From positions 1 to 64,000 of the forward strand of contig CAJQKV010000042.1 in assembly GCA_905479015.1 (NCBI GenBank): DNA of 64,000 nt. Direction: 5' to 3'. The translations under genes were made by a program, and so were the position numbers. Below the pieces are notes generated by a model. It ran no database searches and was not told the origin of the DNA. It worked only from the letters and a program-made list of their open reading frames with translations. Shown here in pieces: positions 1 through 8,457 of the stretch. Position 1 is the stretch's first letter; each line of letters opens with the position of its first letter. This DNA comes from an uncultured Cyclobacteriaceae bacterium. GTDB lineage: Bacteria; Bacteroidota; Bacteroidia; Cytophagales; Cyclobacteriaceae.

Positions 1-359
1 GGGACAAAATGATGTTCGCAATGTGAATAGAAAGTGATGTCTTTCTCGACCAACATTTGATCATAATTGTATTTGTTGTCGAACAATTTACTGGTGGGCT
101 TACTAGATGGATTTAAACCCGAAAAAACCTCCTTAACATACATTTTTGCAACTCTATGGGGGGTTCCTTTGAGACTGTCATCACTTAAGTCCATGCCCAA
201 GACATGCATGATTTCTCTAAAATGCTTTTCTATTAGCTCTATTTTTAGATCATCATCTTTTTCAAAAGCATCTGGCCTTAAGGGCGTTTCATAAGAAAAC
301 ACGCCATGGACATCCTCGTCAGTCAGCGGGGTATTCGACAAAATTTCTTTCGGTTTCAT
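1..359 (-). CDS. folE: GTP cyclohydrolase I, N-terminal part (runs off left edge)
   Basis: Converts GTP to 7,8-dihydroneopterin triphosphate, the first step of folate and tetrahydropterin synthesis, in the cytoplasm. About 119 residues are visible on the minus strand, starting at the ATG at 359. They include the family stretch with LKGTPHRVAKMY and, just before the window edge, SHCEHHFVP, which carries the Cys and His zinc ligands of the active site. The C-terminal catalytic region lies outside the window. Its first 41 bases overlap the end of the upstream PTPS gene, so the two are probably translated together. This pairing feeds dihydroneopterin triphosphate directly to the next enzyme. Identity is secure despite truncation. 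Confidence 0.92.
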   Translation of the reverse strand, partial: MKPKEILSNTPLTDEDVHGVFSYETPLRPDAFEKDDDLKIELIEKHFREIMHVLGMDLSDDSLKGTPHRVAKMYVKEVFSGLNPSSKPTSKLFDNKYNYDQMLVEKDITFYSHCEHHFV

Positions 360-732
360 ACAATAATATTTTTATTTCGTAACGATTTTCAATTTTAGAT
401 TTTAATATCTCATAAATGGTAATGGCAATATTTTCTGCAGTAGGATTAAGAACCTCAAACTCCTTTACATCTAGGTTTAAATTTTTGTGGTCAAATCGGT
501 CGAGGATATTTTCCTTAATGATATCACTTAACAATTTCATATCATATACATATCCGGTTGTGGCATCCACTTCGCCCGTTAATTTTACGGTCAAGTCATA
601 ATTGTGGCCGTGGTAGTTAGCGTTGTTACACTTACCAAATATTCTCGCATTCTCTGTATCTGACAAACTGGGATTATGAAGTCTGTGAGCTGCATTGAAA
701 TGCTCTTTTCTAAAAACCGAAACTTTTTTCAT
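319..732 (-). CDS. 6-pyruvoyl-tetrahydropterin synthase family (PTPS-II-like motif)
   Basis: A 137-residue member of COG0720, which turns dihydroneopterin triphosphate into 6-pyruvoyl-tetrahydropterin (PTPS) or 6-carboxy-tetrahydropterin (QueD). Visible zinc ligands are His16 (AAHRL) and His41 and His43 (HGH). The catalytic cysteine is Cys35, so the spacing is C-x5-HGH. From family knowledge that spacing marks PTPS-II, whereas QueD uses C-x3-HGH. It sits directly upstream of folE and overlaps it by 41 bases. No other queuosine gene is visible. I infer a tetrahydrobiopterin-type role rather than queuosine synthesis, although automatic pipelines will probably call it queD. A sepiapterin-reductase gene would be expected elsewhere in the genome. 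Confidence 0.85.
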   Translation of the reverse strand: MKKVSVFRKEHFNAAHRLHNPSLSDTENARIFGKCNNANYHGHNYDLTVKLTGEVDATTGYVYDMKLLSDIIKENILDRFDHKNLNLDVKEFEVLNPTAENIAITIYEILKSKIENRYEIKILLYETERNFVEYPAD

Positions 733-830
733 GCTAACCTATTCAGTAATACAAATATTAACCTTGCACGATAGAAATCAAAAAAAAAGAAGATTAGTTC
801 ATTATTTAAAACAATTATATCGTATTCCCT

Positions 831-860
831 TTTGATTCACTTGAATAATTGATTGTTTTG
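831..860 (+). promoter_or_regulatory. Bacteroidota-type promoter for the APS reductase gene
   Basis: TTTG at 831-834 is followed after 18 bases by TTGTTTTG at 853-860, matching the TAnnTTTG minus-7 box at 7 of 8 positions. It lies 15 bases before the ATG at 875, giving a short leader. The call rests on consensus matching only. Confidence 0.45.
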
Positions 861-874
861 CGTTTAAGAAAAAA

Positions 875-1534
875 ATGGAAATCCCAGAAATAAAATCTAA
901 AATAACGGAATATAAGCAAGCAGGAAAACGAATCTTTACCACCTCTTCCTTCCAATCTCATAGTCTGGTTCTCTTACATATCATCAAGGAAATCAGCCCA
1001 AAAATTCCAATATATTTTATCAATACAGGTTATCTATTTCCTGAAACGGTCAGATTTAAGGATGAAATTGCTGATCTCTTCCAGCTAACCGTGATTGACC
1101 TAAAACCCGCGACGCCCAAGTATCTGCAAAAGGATCTTAATGGAAAACTCTTATATACCTCGGATCCTGATCATTGCTGTTCAATTAACAAAACACAACC
1201 ATTGGATACTGTTTTGGCCACCTATGATGTATGGATGAACGGGGTTCGCGCAGATCAAAGTGCCATCCGAAGCGCCATGAAGGTCGAACAAGCAGCCCCT
1301 CACAACACGGTAAGATTTCATCCCATGCTCGATTGGAATCAAAAAAAAATATTTGACTATCTCAAAGAATACAACATCCCTAAGCATCCACTAGAGCAGC
1401 GTGGTTTTACAAGTATTGGCTGCGAACCTTGTACTAGAAAAATAGATTTAGAAATGCAAGTGCGAGAAGCTCGGTGGTTTGGTTTAAATAAAGTAGAATG
1501 TGGCTTGCACACTGAGTTAATTATCAAAGGATGA
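875..1534 (+). CDS. cysH: Assimilatory adenylyl-sulfate / PAPS reductase with Fe-S cluster
   Basis: Reduces activated sulfate (APS or PAPS) to sulfite with thioredoxin or glutaredoxin as donor. The 219 residues show a PP-loop type N-terminus (SSFQSHSLVLLH, 24-35), the family stretch NTGYLFPET (50-58), a Cys-Cys pair at 101-102, a CxxC at 183-186 and the catalytic cysteine in ECGLH at 208-212. The CC plus CxxC set is the signature of enzymes holding a [4Fe-4S] cluster, which in family terms favours APS as substrate. No ATP sulfurylase (cysD/cysN) or sulfite reductase gene is adjacent. Its stop overlaps the next gene's ATG by four bases. Thioredoxin (33.3 kb) is a possible electron donor, but that is inference. 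Confidence 0.9.
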   Translation: MEIPEIKSKITEYKQAGKRIFTTSSFQSHSLVLLHIIKEISPKIPIYFINTGYLFPETVRFKDEIADLFQLTVIDLKPATPKYLQKDLNGKLLYTSDPDHCCSINKTQPLDTVLATYDVWMNGVRADQSAIRSAMKVEQAAPHNTVRFHPMLDWNQKKIFDYLKEYNIPKHPLEQRGFTSIGCEPCTRKIDLEMQVREARWFGLNKVECGLHTELIIKG

Positions 1535-2451
1535 ATGTATTAATTACCGGAGGTGCGGGATATGTAGGAACTGAATTGTTGGCAAAATTGGCGCTCAACA
1601 AGGAAATTAGTAAAATCACTATTTATGATAATTTGAGCAAAGGTCATAGAAGCGTCTTTTTAGGAAAAAAATCGCCTTTTTTATCTAAAATTGAATTTGT
1701 TCATGGAGAAATACTGGATTCCAGGTTATTAAAGAAAAAGTTGATAGATACGGATGTCTTAATACATTTAGCTGCCATGGCAACTACACCCTTTGCAAAT
1801 ACGGATCCCCATTTTTTTGAACAAGTAAATCATTGGGGTACCGCAGAAGTTGTCTATGCCGCAGAGGAAAGTGGCGTCTCTAAATTCATCCATCTCAGCA
1901 GTACAGCAGTTTATGGTACAGGTGCTGATCTGGCAGATGAATCCACACTGCCCCTACCACAAACTTATTATGGGATATCTAAGCTTAGAGGCGAAACACA
2001 TGTCAACCGACTGATGGAAAAAAAGAATTCTATCATACTCAGAGGAGGAAATATCTATGGGTTCAGCAAAAGTATGCGTTTTGATGCGGTCATTAATAAA
2101 TTTATGTTTGATGCCCATTTTACCAACCGAATTCAAATATTCGGAAACGGGAAGCAGACCCGAGCATTTATTCATATTGAGCACCTAGTAAACACCATAG
2201 AACAATGTGTTTTAAAAGAAGTCCCCACCGGGACTTACAACCTCGTGGACAAAAATTTGCAGATTCTAGAGATTTTAGACGTTCTAAAAGAGTTATACCC
2301 TGACTTAGAATTTATTTATGCCAATCAGCACATGAAACTCAGAGAACTCAATGTGAGTCTCGAGAGTAAACTATTTGAATCTGTTACCCGGTTTACATCT
2401 ACCTCCCTATCAGATGAACTGCAAGGATTCAAATCACAATTTGCGTTCTAA
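1531..2451 (+). CDS. NAD-dependent epimerase/dehydratase (extended SDR)
   Basis: A 306-residue extended short-chain dehydrogenase/reductase. The N-terminus shows the Rossmann glycine motif GGAGYVG and an acidic residue (IYDN) for NAD binding. STAVYG is followed by the YGISK catalytic Tyr-x3-Lys. Such proteins epimerise or dehydrate nucleotide sugars, but the substrate cannot be read from the sequence. The start overlaps the stop of the upstream sulfate-reductase gene (ATGA), so it is translationally coupled to it, an unusual partnership. It ends 106 bases before valS. Confidence 0.85.
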   Translation: MNVLITGGAGYVGTELLAKLALNKEISKITIYDNLSKGHRSVFLGKKSPFLSKIEFVHGEILDSRLLKKKLIDTDVLIHLAAMATTPFANTDPHFFEQVNHWGTAEVVYAAEESGVSKFIHLSSTAVYGTGADLADESTLPLPQTYYGISKLRGETHVNRLMEKKNSIILRGGNIYGFSKSMRFDAVINKFMFDAHFTNRIQIFGNGKQTRAFIHIEHLVNTIEQCVLKEVPTGTYNLVDKNLQILEILDVLKELYPDLEFIYANQHMKLRELNVSLESKLFESVTRFTSTSLSDELQGFKSQFAF

Positions 2452-2520
2452 AAAAACGATCTCTCGCTTCTTTCGGTACCGAATTATCTAGAAATAAGTG
2501 TCGTTTATTTGAGTTCTGGT

Positions 2521-2528
2521 TAGTTTTG
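2521..2528 (+). promoter_or_regulatory. Possible minus-7 box of valS
   Basis: TAGTTTTG matches the Bacteroidota TAnnTTTG minus-7 consensus at every defined position, 29 bases before the valS ATG. No TTG at the usual 17-23 base distance upstream was found, so the call is tentative. Confidence 0.35.
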
Positions 2529-2557
2529 CGAAAAATATAAGACTTTAAAAAAAAAGA

Positions 2558-5233
2558 ATGGCCCTATCAACCAAATATGATCCCGCTCAAGTTGAAGACA
2601 AATGGTACCAATATTGGATGGATAAAGGTCATTTCAAAGCCAAAGTAAATCCCAATAAAAAACCTTTTAGTATTGTCATCCCCCCACCTAATGTCACTGG
2701 AGTACTGCACATGGGCCACATGCTCAATAATACCATTCAAGACATTCTGATAAGAAAAGCAAGGATGCAAGGCTTTGAAGCTTGTTGGGTCCCGGGTACA
2801 GATCATGCATCGATTGCAACCGAAGCAAAAGTTGTAAAAATGCTGAGAGCAAAAGGGATTAAAAAAAGCGATCTCAGCAGAGAGGCATTTATGGCGCATG
2901 CTTGGGAATGGAAAGAAAAATATGGGGGCATCATCCTTGAACAATTAAAAAAATTAGGGGCTTCATGTGATTGGGATAGAACAGCCTTTACCATGGATAA
3001 GGATTATTATTCATCCGTTATTAAAGTATTTGTCGACCTTTTTAACAAAGGTTATGTCTATCGAAGTCTTCGTATGGTAAATTGGGATGTAGAGGCCCAA
3101 ACAGCAGTATCGAATGAAGAAGTTCTCTACAAAGAAGGGGGTGAAATATCGAAACTTTATTCAGTTAAATATCAAATTGAAAATAGTAGCGAATACATCA
3201 CCATCGCTACACAAAGGCCTGAAACCATCATGGGAGATACAGGGATTGCCGTTAATCCCGAGGACCGTCGTTATCAACACCTTATTGGAAAGACCGCCAT
3301 CATTCCTTTTGTCAATAGGCGGGTACCCATCATAGCCGATGAATACGTAACGATGGATTTTGGTACGGGTTGTTTGAAAGTAACTCCCGCCCATGATACC
3401 AACGATTATGAGATTGGGCTGCGTCACGGACTTGAAATAATTGATACCATTGGTTTAGATGGCAAGCTGACTTCGGCCTGTGAAGTTGAGAAATATACAG
3501 GTATGGATCGTTTTGAGGTAAGGAAGCAGATCATCAAGGATATGAAAACGATGGAAATCCTCGTAAATGAAGAGGATTTTAATACTAGAATTGGTAGATC
3601 AGAAAGGACAGATACGGTCATTGAGCCCAAGTTGTCGCTGCAATGGTTCATAAAAATGAAATCCATCTCAAAGACCGCTCATGAAGTAGTTATGAATGAC
3701 GAAATTCGGCTTTTTCCACCTAAATTTAAGAATACCTATCATCATTGGATGGAAAATGTCCGTGATTGGTGTATTTCTCGACAGCTTTGGTGGGGTCAAC
3801 GCATCCCTGCCTATTATTTCGGACAAGGGGAAGATGACTTCGTGGTTGCCGTAAATGAACATGAAGCGCTAACATTGGCTCAAAAAAAATCAGGTAACCC
3901 GCACTTGAAGCCATTCGATCTTCATCAAGACGAGGATGTTCTGGATACCTGGGCTTCATCATGGCTTTTTCCTTTAGCCGTTTTTGACGGGTTTAGTGAT
4001 CAAGCATTTGATACTGAAACAGGCAAAATATTACCTAAAAAAAATGAAGAATTAGATTACTTCTATCCTACCGATACCCTGGTCACCGCTCCTGAAATTT
4101 TGTTTTTCTGGGTGGCTCGAATGGTCATCGCAGGCTATGAATACACTGGGGAAAAACCTTTTAAAAATGTCTATCTCACAGGAATTGTTCGCGATAAACA
4201 GAGAAGAAAAATGTCTAAATCATTGGGCAATTCACCCAATCCTTTGGATCTCATAAAAAAGTATGGCGCCGATGGCGTAAGAACCGGTATGTTATTCAGC
4301 TCTCCCGCTGGAAATGACCTCCTTTTCGATGAAAAACTGGTCGAACAAGGTCAGAAATTTTCTAATAAAATCTGGAATGCTTTTCGACTCATTCAAGGTT
4401 GGGATGTTGAAGACATTGAGCAACCTAGCGAAAATCAATTGGCCATTCGTTGGTTTGAGTCCAATTTTCAAAAAGCATTGTTAGAACTAGAAGATCACTT
4501 TTCTAAATTCAGAATATCTGATGCTTTAATGACCGTTTACAAGTTGGTATGGAATGATTTCTGCAGCTGGTACCTCGAGTGGATCAAGCCTAATTATGGG
4601 GCCCCAATAGATACCAAAACCCATCAGCAGACCGTTTCTTTTTTGGAGCAATTGATGAAAGTGCTGCATCCATTTATGCCCTTTATTACCGAAGAAATAT
4701 GGCATAGTTTACAAAAAAGAGGCGCTGATGAAGATTTGATTGTCGCTGAATGGCCAATCTCTCAAAAATTCGATGAACCCATTTTAGCTGATGCCTCTTT
4801 CCTTTTTGAAATTATCACACAAATAAGAAATATTAGAAATAAAAATCAAATATCGCCAAAAATCAAATTAACCCTAAATATCAATAGCGAGGCCTCCCTT
4901 TTTACGACCATCAAAGCTTCCTTGATGAAAATGGCCAATTTGGAAAAAATCTCATTTATCAAAGAAAAACCAGCACAGAGTCATGCCTTCTTAATTCATT
5001 CAAAGGAATTTTCTATTGTGTCGGCCAAAACCATAGATCTAGATTCTGAACGTGAAACGCTTCAAAAGGAATTGGACTATACCCGTGGATTTCTTGAAAA
5101 TGTACTCAAAAAAATGAGTAATGAGCGCTTCATTAATCATGCGCCTCCAAAAGTTTTAGAGATAGAAAAAAAGAAGCAAGCCGACGCAGAAGCTAAAATT
5201 GAAACGCTCATGGAAAGCCTTAGAAAACTTTAA
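2558..5233 (+). CDS. valS: Valyl-tRNA synthetase
   Basis: Charges tRNA-Val with valine in the cytoplasm (class I synthetase). The 891 residues are full length for the family. The HIGH-type motif is HMGH at 51-54 inside PNVTGVLHMGHM, and KMSKS is exact at 551-555. Between them lies the editing (CP1) domain, with family stretches such as ATQRPETIMGDT. The anticodon-binding domain follows, and the C-terminal ~65 residues form the charged coiled-coil arm typical of ValRS. It is a single gene facing the ald operon. Its TAA and the TAA of ald overlap on opposite strands. Confidence 0.98.
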   Translation: MALSTKYDPAQVEDKWYQYWMDKGHFKAKVNPNKKPFSIVIPPPNVTGVLHMGHMLNNTIQDILIRKARMQGFEACWVPGTDHASIATEAKVVKMLRAKGIKKSDLSREAFMAHAWEWKEKYGGIILEQLKKLGASCDWDRTAFTMDKDYYSSVIKVFVDLFNKGYVYRSLRMVNWDVEAQTAVSNEEVLYKEGGEISKLYSVKYQIENSSEYITIATQRPETIMGDTGIAVNPEDRRYQHLIGKTAIIPFVNRRVPIIADEYVTMDFGTGCLKVTPAHDTNDYEIGLRHGLEIIDTIGLDGKLTSACEVEKYTGMDRFEVRKQIIKDMKTMEILVNEEDFNTRIGRSERTDTVIEPKLSLQWFIKMKSISKTAHEVVMNDEIRLFPPKFKNTYHHWMENVRDWCISRQLWWGQRIPAYYFGQGEDDFVVAVNEHEALTLAQKKSGNPHLKPFDLHQDEDVLDTWASSWLFPLAVFDGFSDQAFDTETGKILPKKNEELDYFYPTDTLVTAPEILFFWVARMVIAGYEYTGEKPFKNVYLTGIVRDKQRRKMSKSLGNSPNPLDLIKKYGADGVRTGMLFSSPAGNDLLFDEKLVEQGQKFSNKIWNAFRLIQGWDVEDIEQPSENQLAIRWFESNFQKALLELEDHFSKFRISDALMTVYKLVWNDFCSWYLEWIKPNYGAPIDTKTHQQTVSFLEQLMKVLHPFMPFITEEIWHSLQKRGADEDLIVAEWPISQKFDEPILADASFLFEIITQIRNIRNKNQISPKIKLTLNINSEASLFTTIKASLMKMANLEKISFIKEKPAQSHAFLIHSKEFSIVSAKTIDLDSERETLQKELDYTRGFLENVLKKMSNERFINHAPPKVLEIEKKKQADAEAKIETLMESLRKL

Positions 5234-6456
5234 AATCGAGCGGCCATCAATAACCTGAGATCCTTGAAATTTAAGTTGTATTTCGTGGCTAAATGTTGGT
5301 TAGAAATACTTCCTTTATAGGCATAAACTCCTTTCATGAACCACTGATTTCTTAAAATCATCTCCTCTATTCCTCCAGCTTCACCCATTTGGATCAAAAT
5401 AGGTGTTAGAATATTCGAAATAGCAATAGATGCCGTTCTTGGAACTCTAGAAGCAATATTAGGCACACAATAATGCACCACATCGTATTTTCGAAACGTC
5501 GGTGCATCCAACGTAGTCAAGCGTGAGGTTTCAATGCAGCCTCCTTGATCAATGCTCACATCTATGACCAAAGAATTGGGCTTCATGTTAGCAATCATTT
5601 CTTCGCTAACCACCATCCCATTGACCCCATTTTCTGCACGCATCGCACCAATCAAAACATCAGCGGATTCCAACGCTTTTCCCAATGACGGATGGTCAAA
5701 GGTCGACGTATGAACCTGCCAGCCCACTGCATGCTTTAACCTTCTTAATTTATAAACTCTATTATCAAACACTTGTAAATCAACTCCCAAGCCTAGGGCG
5801 GCTCGTGTTGCATATTCAGCTACCGTTCCCGCTCCAATAATTACCGCCTTAGTCGGAGGTACGCCTGTTACTCCACCTAAAATCACCCCTGATCCACTAT
5901 TGGTTTTACTCAAAAGTTCTGCTGCAATTAACATCACCGAACTCCCTGCAATTTCACTCATTGATCTTACGATCGGTAGCCCTCCTACCTTATCTTCAAT
6001 AAACTCATAGGCCAATCCAATGATTTTCTTTTCCTGAAGTGCTTTTAAATACTCAATAGATTGACTAGCTGGTTGAAGTGCCGATATCAAAGTGGCCCCC
6101 GATGGAATGAGACCTATTTCCTCAATAGTGGGAGGTTCAACCTTAAGTATGACATCGGAAGCGTAAACTGTTTTACGATCATAAACAATCTGTGCCCCCA
6201 CCTCACTATAATCAGTATCTGCGTAATTGGCAGAATTACCAGCAGATGCCTCTACATTTACCTGATGACCATTCTGTACAAGTACTTCTACTGATTCAGG
6301 CTTTAAGGATATTCTATTTTCTTGCTTCCCCATCTCCAACGGTACACCGATGCTCAATGATTTAGCTTTTTTGTCTCTTTTTAATTGTTTTTCTTGTGGG
6401 TAGAGGGCAGCAGCCCTCCCTATTTTCTCAAACCCAGATTTATTTTCTTCTGTCAT
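5230..6456 (-). CDS. ald: Alanine dehydrogenase / PntA-family NAD(P)-binding protein
   Basis: A 408-residue protein of the alanine dehydrogenase / transhydrogenase-alpha family. The N-terminal domain carries the family start (IGVPLEMGKQENR, about 36-48) and Lys105 in LKVEPP. A Rossmann fold begins at VIIGAG (205-210), followed by VIDVSIDQGG. It is about 35 residues longer at the N-terminus than classical Ald. Where classical Ald has YLHLA with a catalytic His, this protein reads SALQP (about 125-129), so alanine as substrate is not certain. It is the last gene of porX-tsaE-ald and overlaps tsaE by 17 bases. Confidence 0.8.
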   Translation of the reverse strand: MTEENKSGFEKIGRAAALYPQEKQLKRDKKAKSLSIGVPLEMGKQENRISLKPESVEVLVQNGHQVNVEASAGNSANYADTDYSEVGAQIVYDRKTVYASDVILKVEPPTIEEIGLIPSGATLISALQPASQSIEYLKALQEKKIIGLAYEFIEDKVGGLPIVRSMSEIAGSSVMLIAAELLSKTNSGSGVILGGVTGVPPTKAVIIGAGTVAEYATRAALGLGVDLQVFDNRVYKLRRLKHAVGWQVHTSTFDHPSLGKALESADVLIGAMRAENGVNGMVVSEEMIANMKPNSLVIDVSIDQGGCIETSRLTTLDAPTFRKYDVVHYCVPNIASRVPRTASIAISNILTPILIQMGEAGGIEEMILRNQWFMKGVYAYKGSISNQHLATKYNLNFKDLRLLMAARF

Positions 6457-6862
6457 ATGATTCGAAACTGATTTCCCTTTGACTCTCGGAGGTTAATTTA
6501 ATATTAATATTAAGGTATTTTTCGGGCAACAAGGTAGTGATATTTTCAGACCATTCGATGAAGCACAAATGATTACTGTAAAAATAATCCTCAATGCCCA
6601 AATTGACCGCTTCTAAAACATTGGTTATTCTGTAAAAATCAAAATGATACATAGGGGTGTCATCAGTGCAGTGGTATTCATTGACGATGGCAAAAGTTGG
6701 CGAATGGATCGCATCACTTACCCCTAAAAACTCGCCTATTTTTTTGATTAAGGTAGTCTTACCTACTCCCATGTCACCATTGACACAAATGACTTTATGT
6801 TCTTCCAAATCATCGATTATTTTACGAGCAACTTTATCAATCTGATCTAAAGAGTAAATCAT
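6440..6862 (-). CDS. tsaE: tRNA threonylcarbamoyladenosine biosynthesis ATPase TsaE
   Basis: The small ATPase that works with TsaB and TsaD to make t6A at position 37 of ANN-decoding tRNAs. The 140 residues contain Walker A GDMGVGKTT at 29-37, the family stretch SPTFAIVNEY, and the LGIEDYF...CFIEWSE block near the C-terminus. Length and motif order are normal. It overlaps porX by 4 bases upstream and ald by 17 bases downstream, so it is a middle gene of a coupled operon. The t6A partner enzyme Sua5/TsaC is encoded at 51.8 kb. Confidence 0.95.
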   Translation of the reverse strand: MIYSLDQIDKVARKIIDDLEEHKVICVNGDMGVGKTTLIKKIGEFLGVSDAIHSPTFAIVNEYHCTDDTPMYHFDFYRITNVLEAVNLGIEDYFYSNHLCFIEWSENITTLLPEKYLNINIKLTSESQREISFESYDRRK

Positions 6863-8406
6863 TTTTTTTGTCGAAGGGTTATAAGAGGAATCATCATCTC
6901 TTCCATACTGATACCCCCATGCTGAAAAGTATCCTCATAGAGATTGGCATAATGATTAAAATTATTTTCATAGGCAAAGAATGATTCTTCCAAAGCAAAA
7001 ATATAGGATGAAGTCAAATTTAATTTAGGTAATTTAAATACTTCAGGTTTATGCATATGAAATACCGATTTGGGATTAAATCCCAAATTCTTCCCTATCT
7101 TAAACCTCAAATTATGGTTGGTATTTCTATCTGCCTTGATTTTCTCAGGTTTTTTGACCCGGATCGTACCATGGTCGGTGGTGATCATTACTTTAACCTT
7201 TTTTGAAGATAGTTTTTTAAGAACTTCGAAAAGTGATGAATGTGCAAACCACGTTTTGGTCAATGCTCTATAAGCCGATTCATCTGGAGCCAATTCGCGG
7301 ATCATTTGCATGTCTGTTCTGGCATGTGAAAGCATATCAACAAAATTGTAGACCAATACATTGAGAGGTGCTTTAAGGAGCTCATCTAATTTCTGTTCTA
7401 TCTGTTTGGCTTCCTGAGTTTTAATTATTTTGTGATAATTGTATTTTACCTCTAATTTATGCCGCCCTAATTGAGCGGCTAACAAGTCCGATTCAAACTT
7501 ATTTTTAGAGCCTTCCTCGCTTTCTTTTGTCCAAAAATCCGGATACTCCTTTTCAATGTCTGCGGGCATTAAACCTGCAAAAAGTGCATTTCTTGCATAA
7601 TTGGTAGTGGTTGGCAAAATAGAAAAATAGGTTTCTTTTTTCTCTATTTCGAATAATTGAGCAATTTCTGGCTCAATTATTTCCCATTGATCCCATCTTA
7701 AATTATCAATAACAATGAGAAAAACACTACTCTGTGCAAGTGCCGGGAAAACTTTTTCTTTAAAAACCTGATGAGAAAGTAATGGCCCTTCGGATGAATT
7801 CATCCAATCTTCATAATCTGATCGAATATAATTCGCGAATCTTTGATTAGCTTCAGCCTTTTGAGTTCGGAGAATTTCTGACATGTCCTTTTCATTGGTT
7901 TCATCAATCAATAATTCCCAACGAACCAATGTTCTATATACTGCAATCCAATCTTCATAATCTGTCGCATCGGCTATTTCATAACCAACATCAGTGAAAT
8001 TTTGCTGATAGTTTAAATTTGTTTTTTCAGATACGATGCGATTTTTATCCAATAACCTTTTTACAGAAAGTAGGATTTGATTTGGATTTAACGGTTTAAT
8101 CAAATAATCTGCGATCTGTGAACCAATGGCATCTTCCATGATATCTTCTTCCTCATTTTTGGTGATCATGACCACGGGAATATTAGGATGTGATAATTTA
8201 ATTGCTCTCAGGGTTTCAATCCCAGATATTCCTGGCATATTCTCATCAAGAAAAATAAGATCAAAGTACTGCTTTTCGACCTCATCTAAGGCATCATTAC
8301 CACTATTTACAGGAATGACCTGATAGCCTTTAGATTCCAAAAATATAATATGAGGCATTAATAGATCAATCTCATCATCGGCCCATAAAATTTTATATTG
8401 CTGCAT
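6859..8406 (-). CDS. porX: PorX-type T9SS response regulator with PglZ domain
   Basis: A 515-residue regulator of the type IX secretion system, known in other Bacteroidota as the partner of the histidine kinase PorY. Residues 1-120 form a receiver domain with acidic pocket Asp10/Asp11, phospho-acceptor Asp54 (FLDENMPG) and conserved Lys in LIKPLNP. After a helical linker, the rest is a PglZ domain of the alkaline phosphatase superfamily. Candidate metal-site motifs are VIDNLRWDQW, ILPTTTNYAR and MITTDHG. A DNA-binding domain is not recognisable. It is the first gene of the porX-tsaE-ald operon and is divergent from the HD gene with only 51 bases between them. Confidence is high. Confidence 0.93.
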   Translation of the reverse strand: MQQYKILWADDEIDLLMPHIIFLESKGYQVIPVNSGNDALDEVEKQYFDLIFLDENMPGISGIETLRAIKLSHPNIPVVMITKNEEEDIMEDAIGSQIADYLIKPLNPNQILLSVKRLLDKNRIVSEKTNLNYQQNFTDVGYEIADATDYEDWIAVYRTLVRWELLIDETNEKDMSEILRTQKAEANQRFANYIRSDYEDWMNSSEGPLLSHQVFKEKVFPALAQSSVFLIVIDNLRWDQWEIIEPEIAQLFEIEKKETYFSILPTTTNYARNALFAGLMPADIEKEYPDFWTKESEEGSKNKFESDLLAAQLGRHKLEVKYNYHKIIKTQEAKQIEQKLDELLKAPLNVLVYNFVDMLSHARTDMQMIRELAPDESAYRALTKTWFAHSSLFEVLKKLSSKKVKVMITTDHGTIRVKKPEKIKADRNTNHNLRFKIGKNLGFNPKSVFHMHKPEVFKLPKLNLTSSYIFALEESFFAYENNFNHYANLYEDTFQHGGISMEEMMIPLITLRQKK

Positions 8407-8457
8407 TTTTACGAAAATCCTTTTGTATGTTCACACTATAATTGACTCGAATATACT

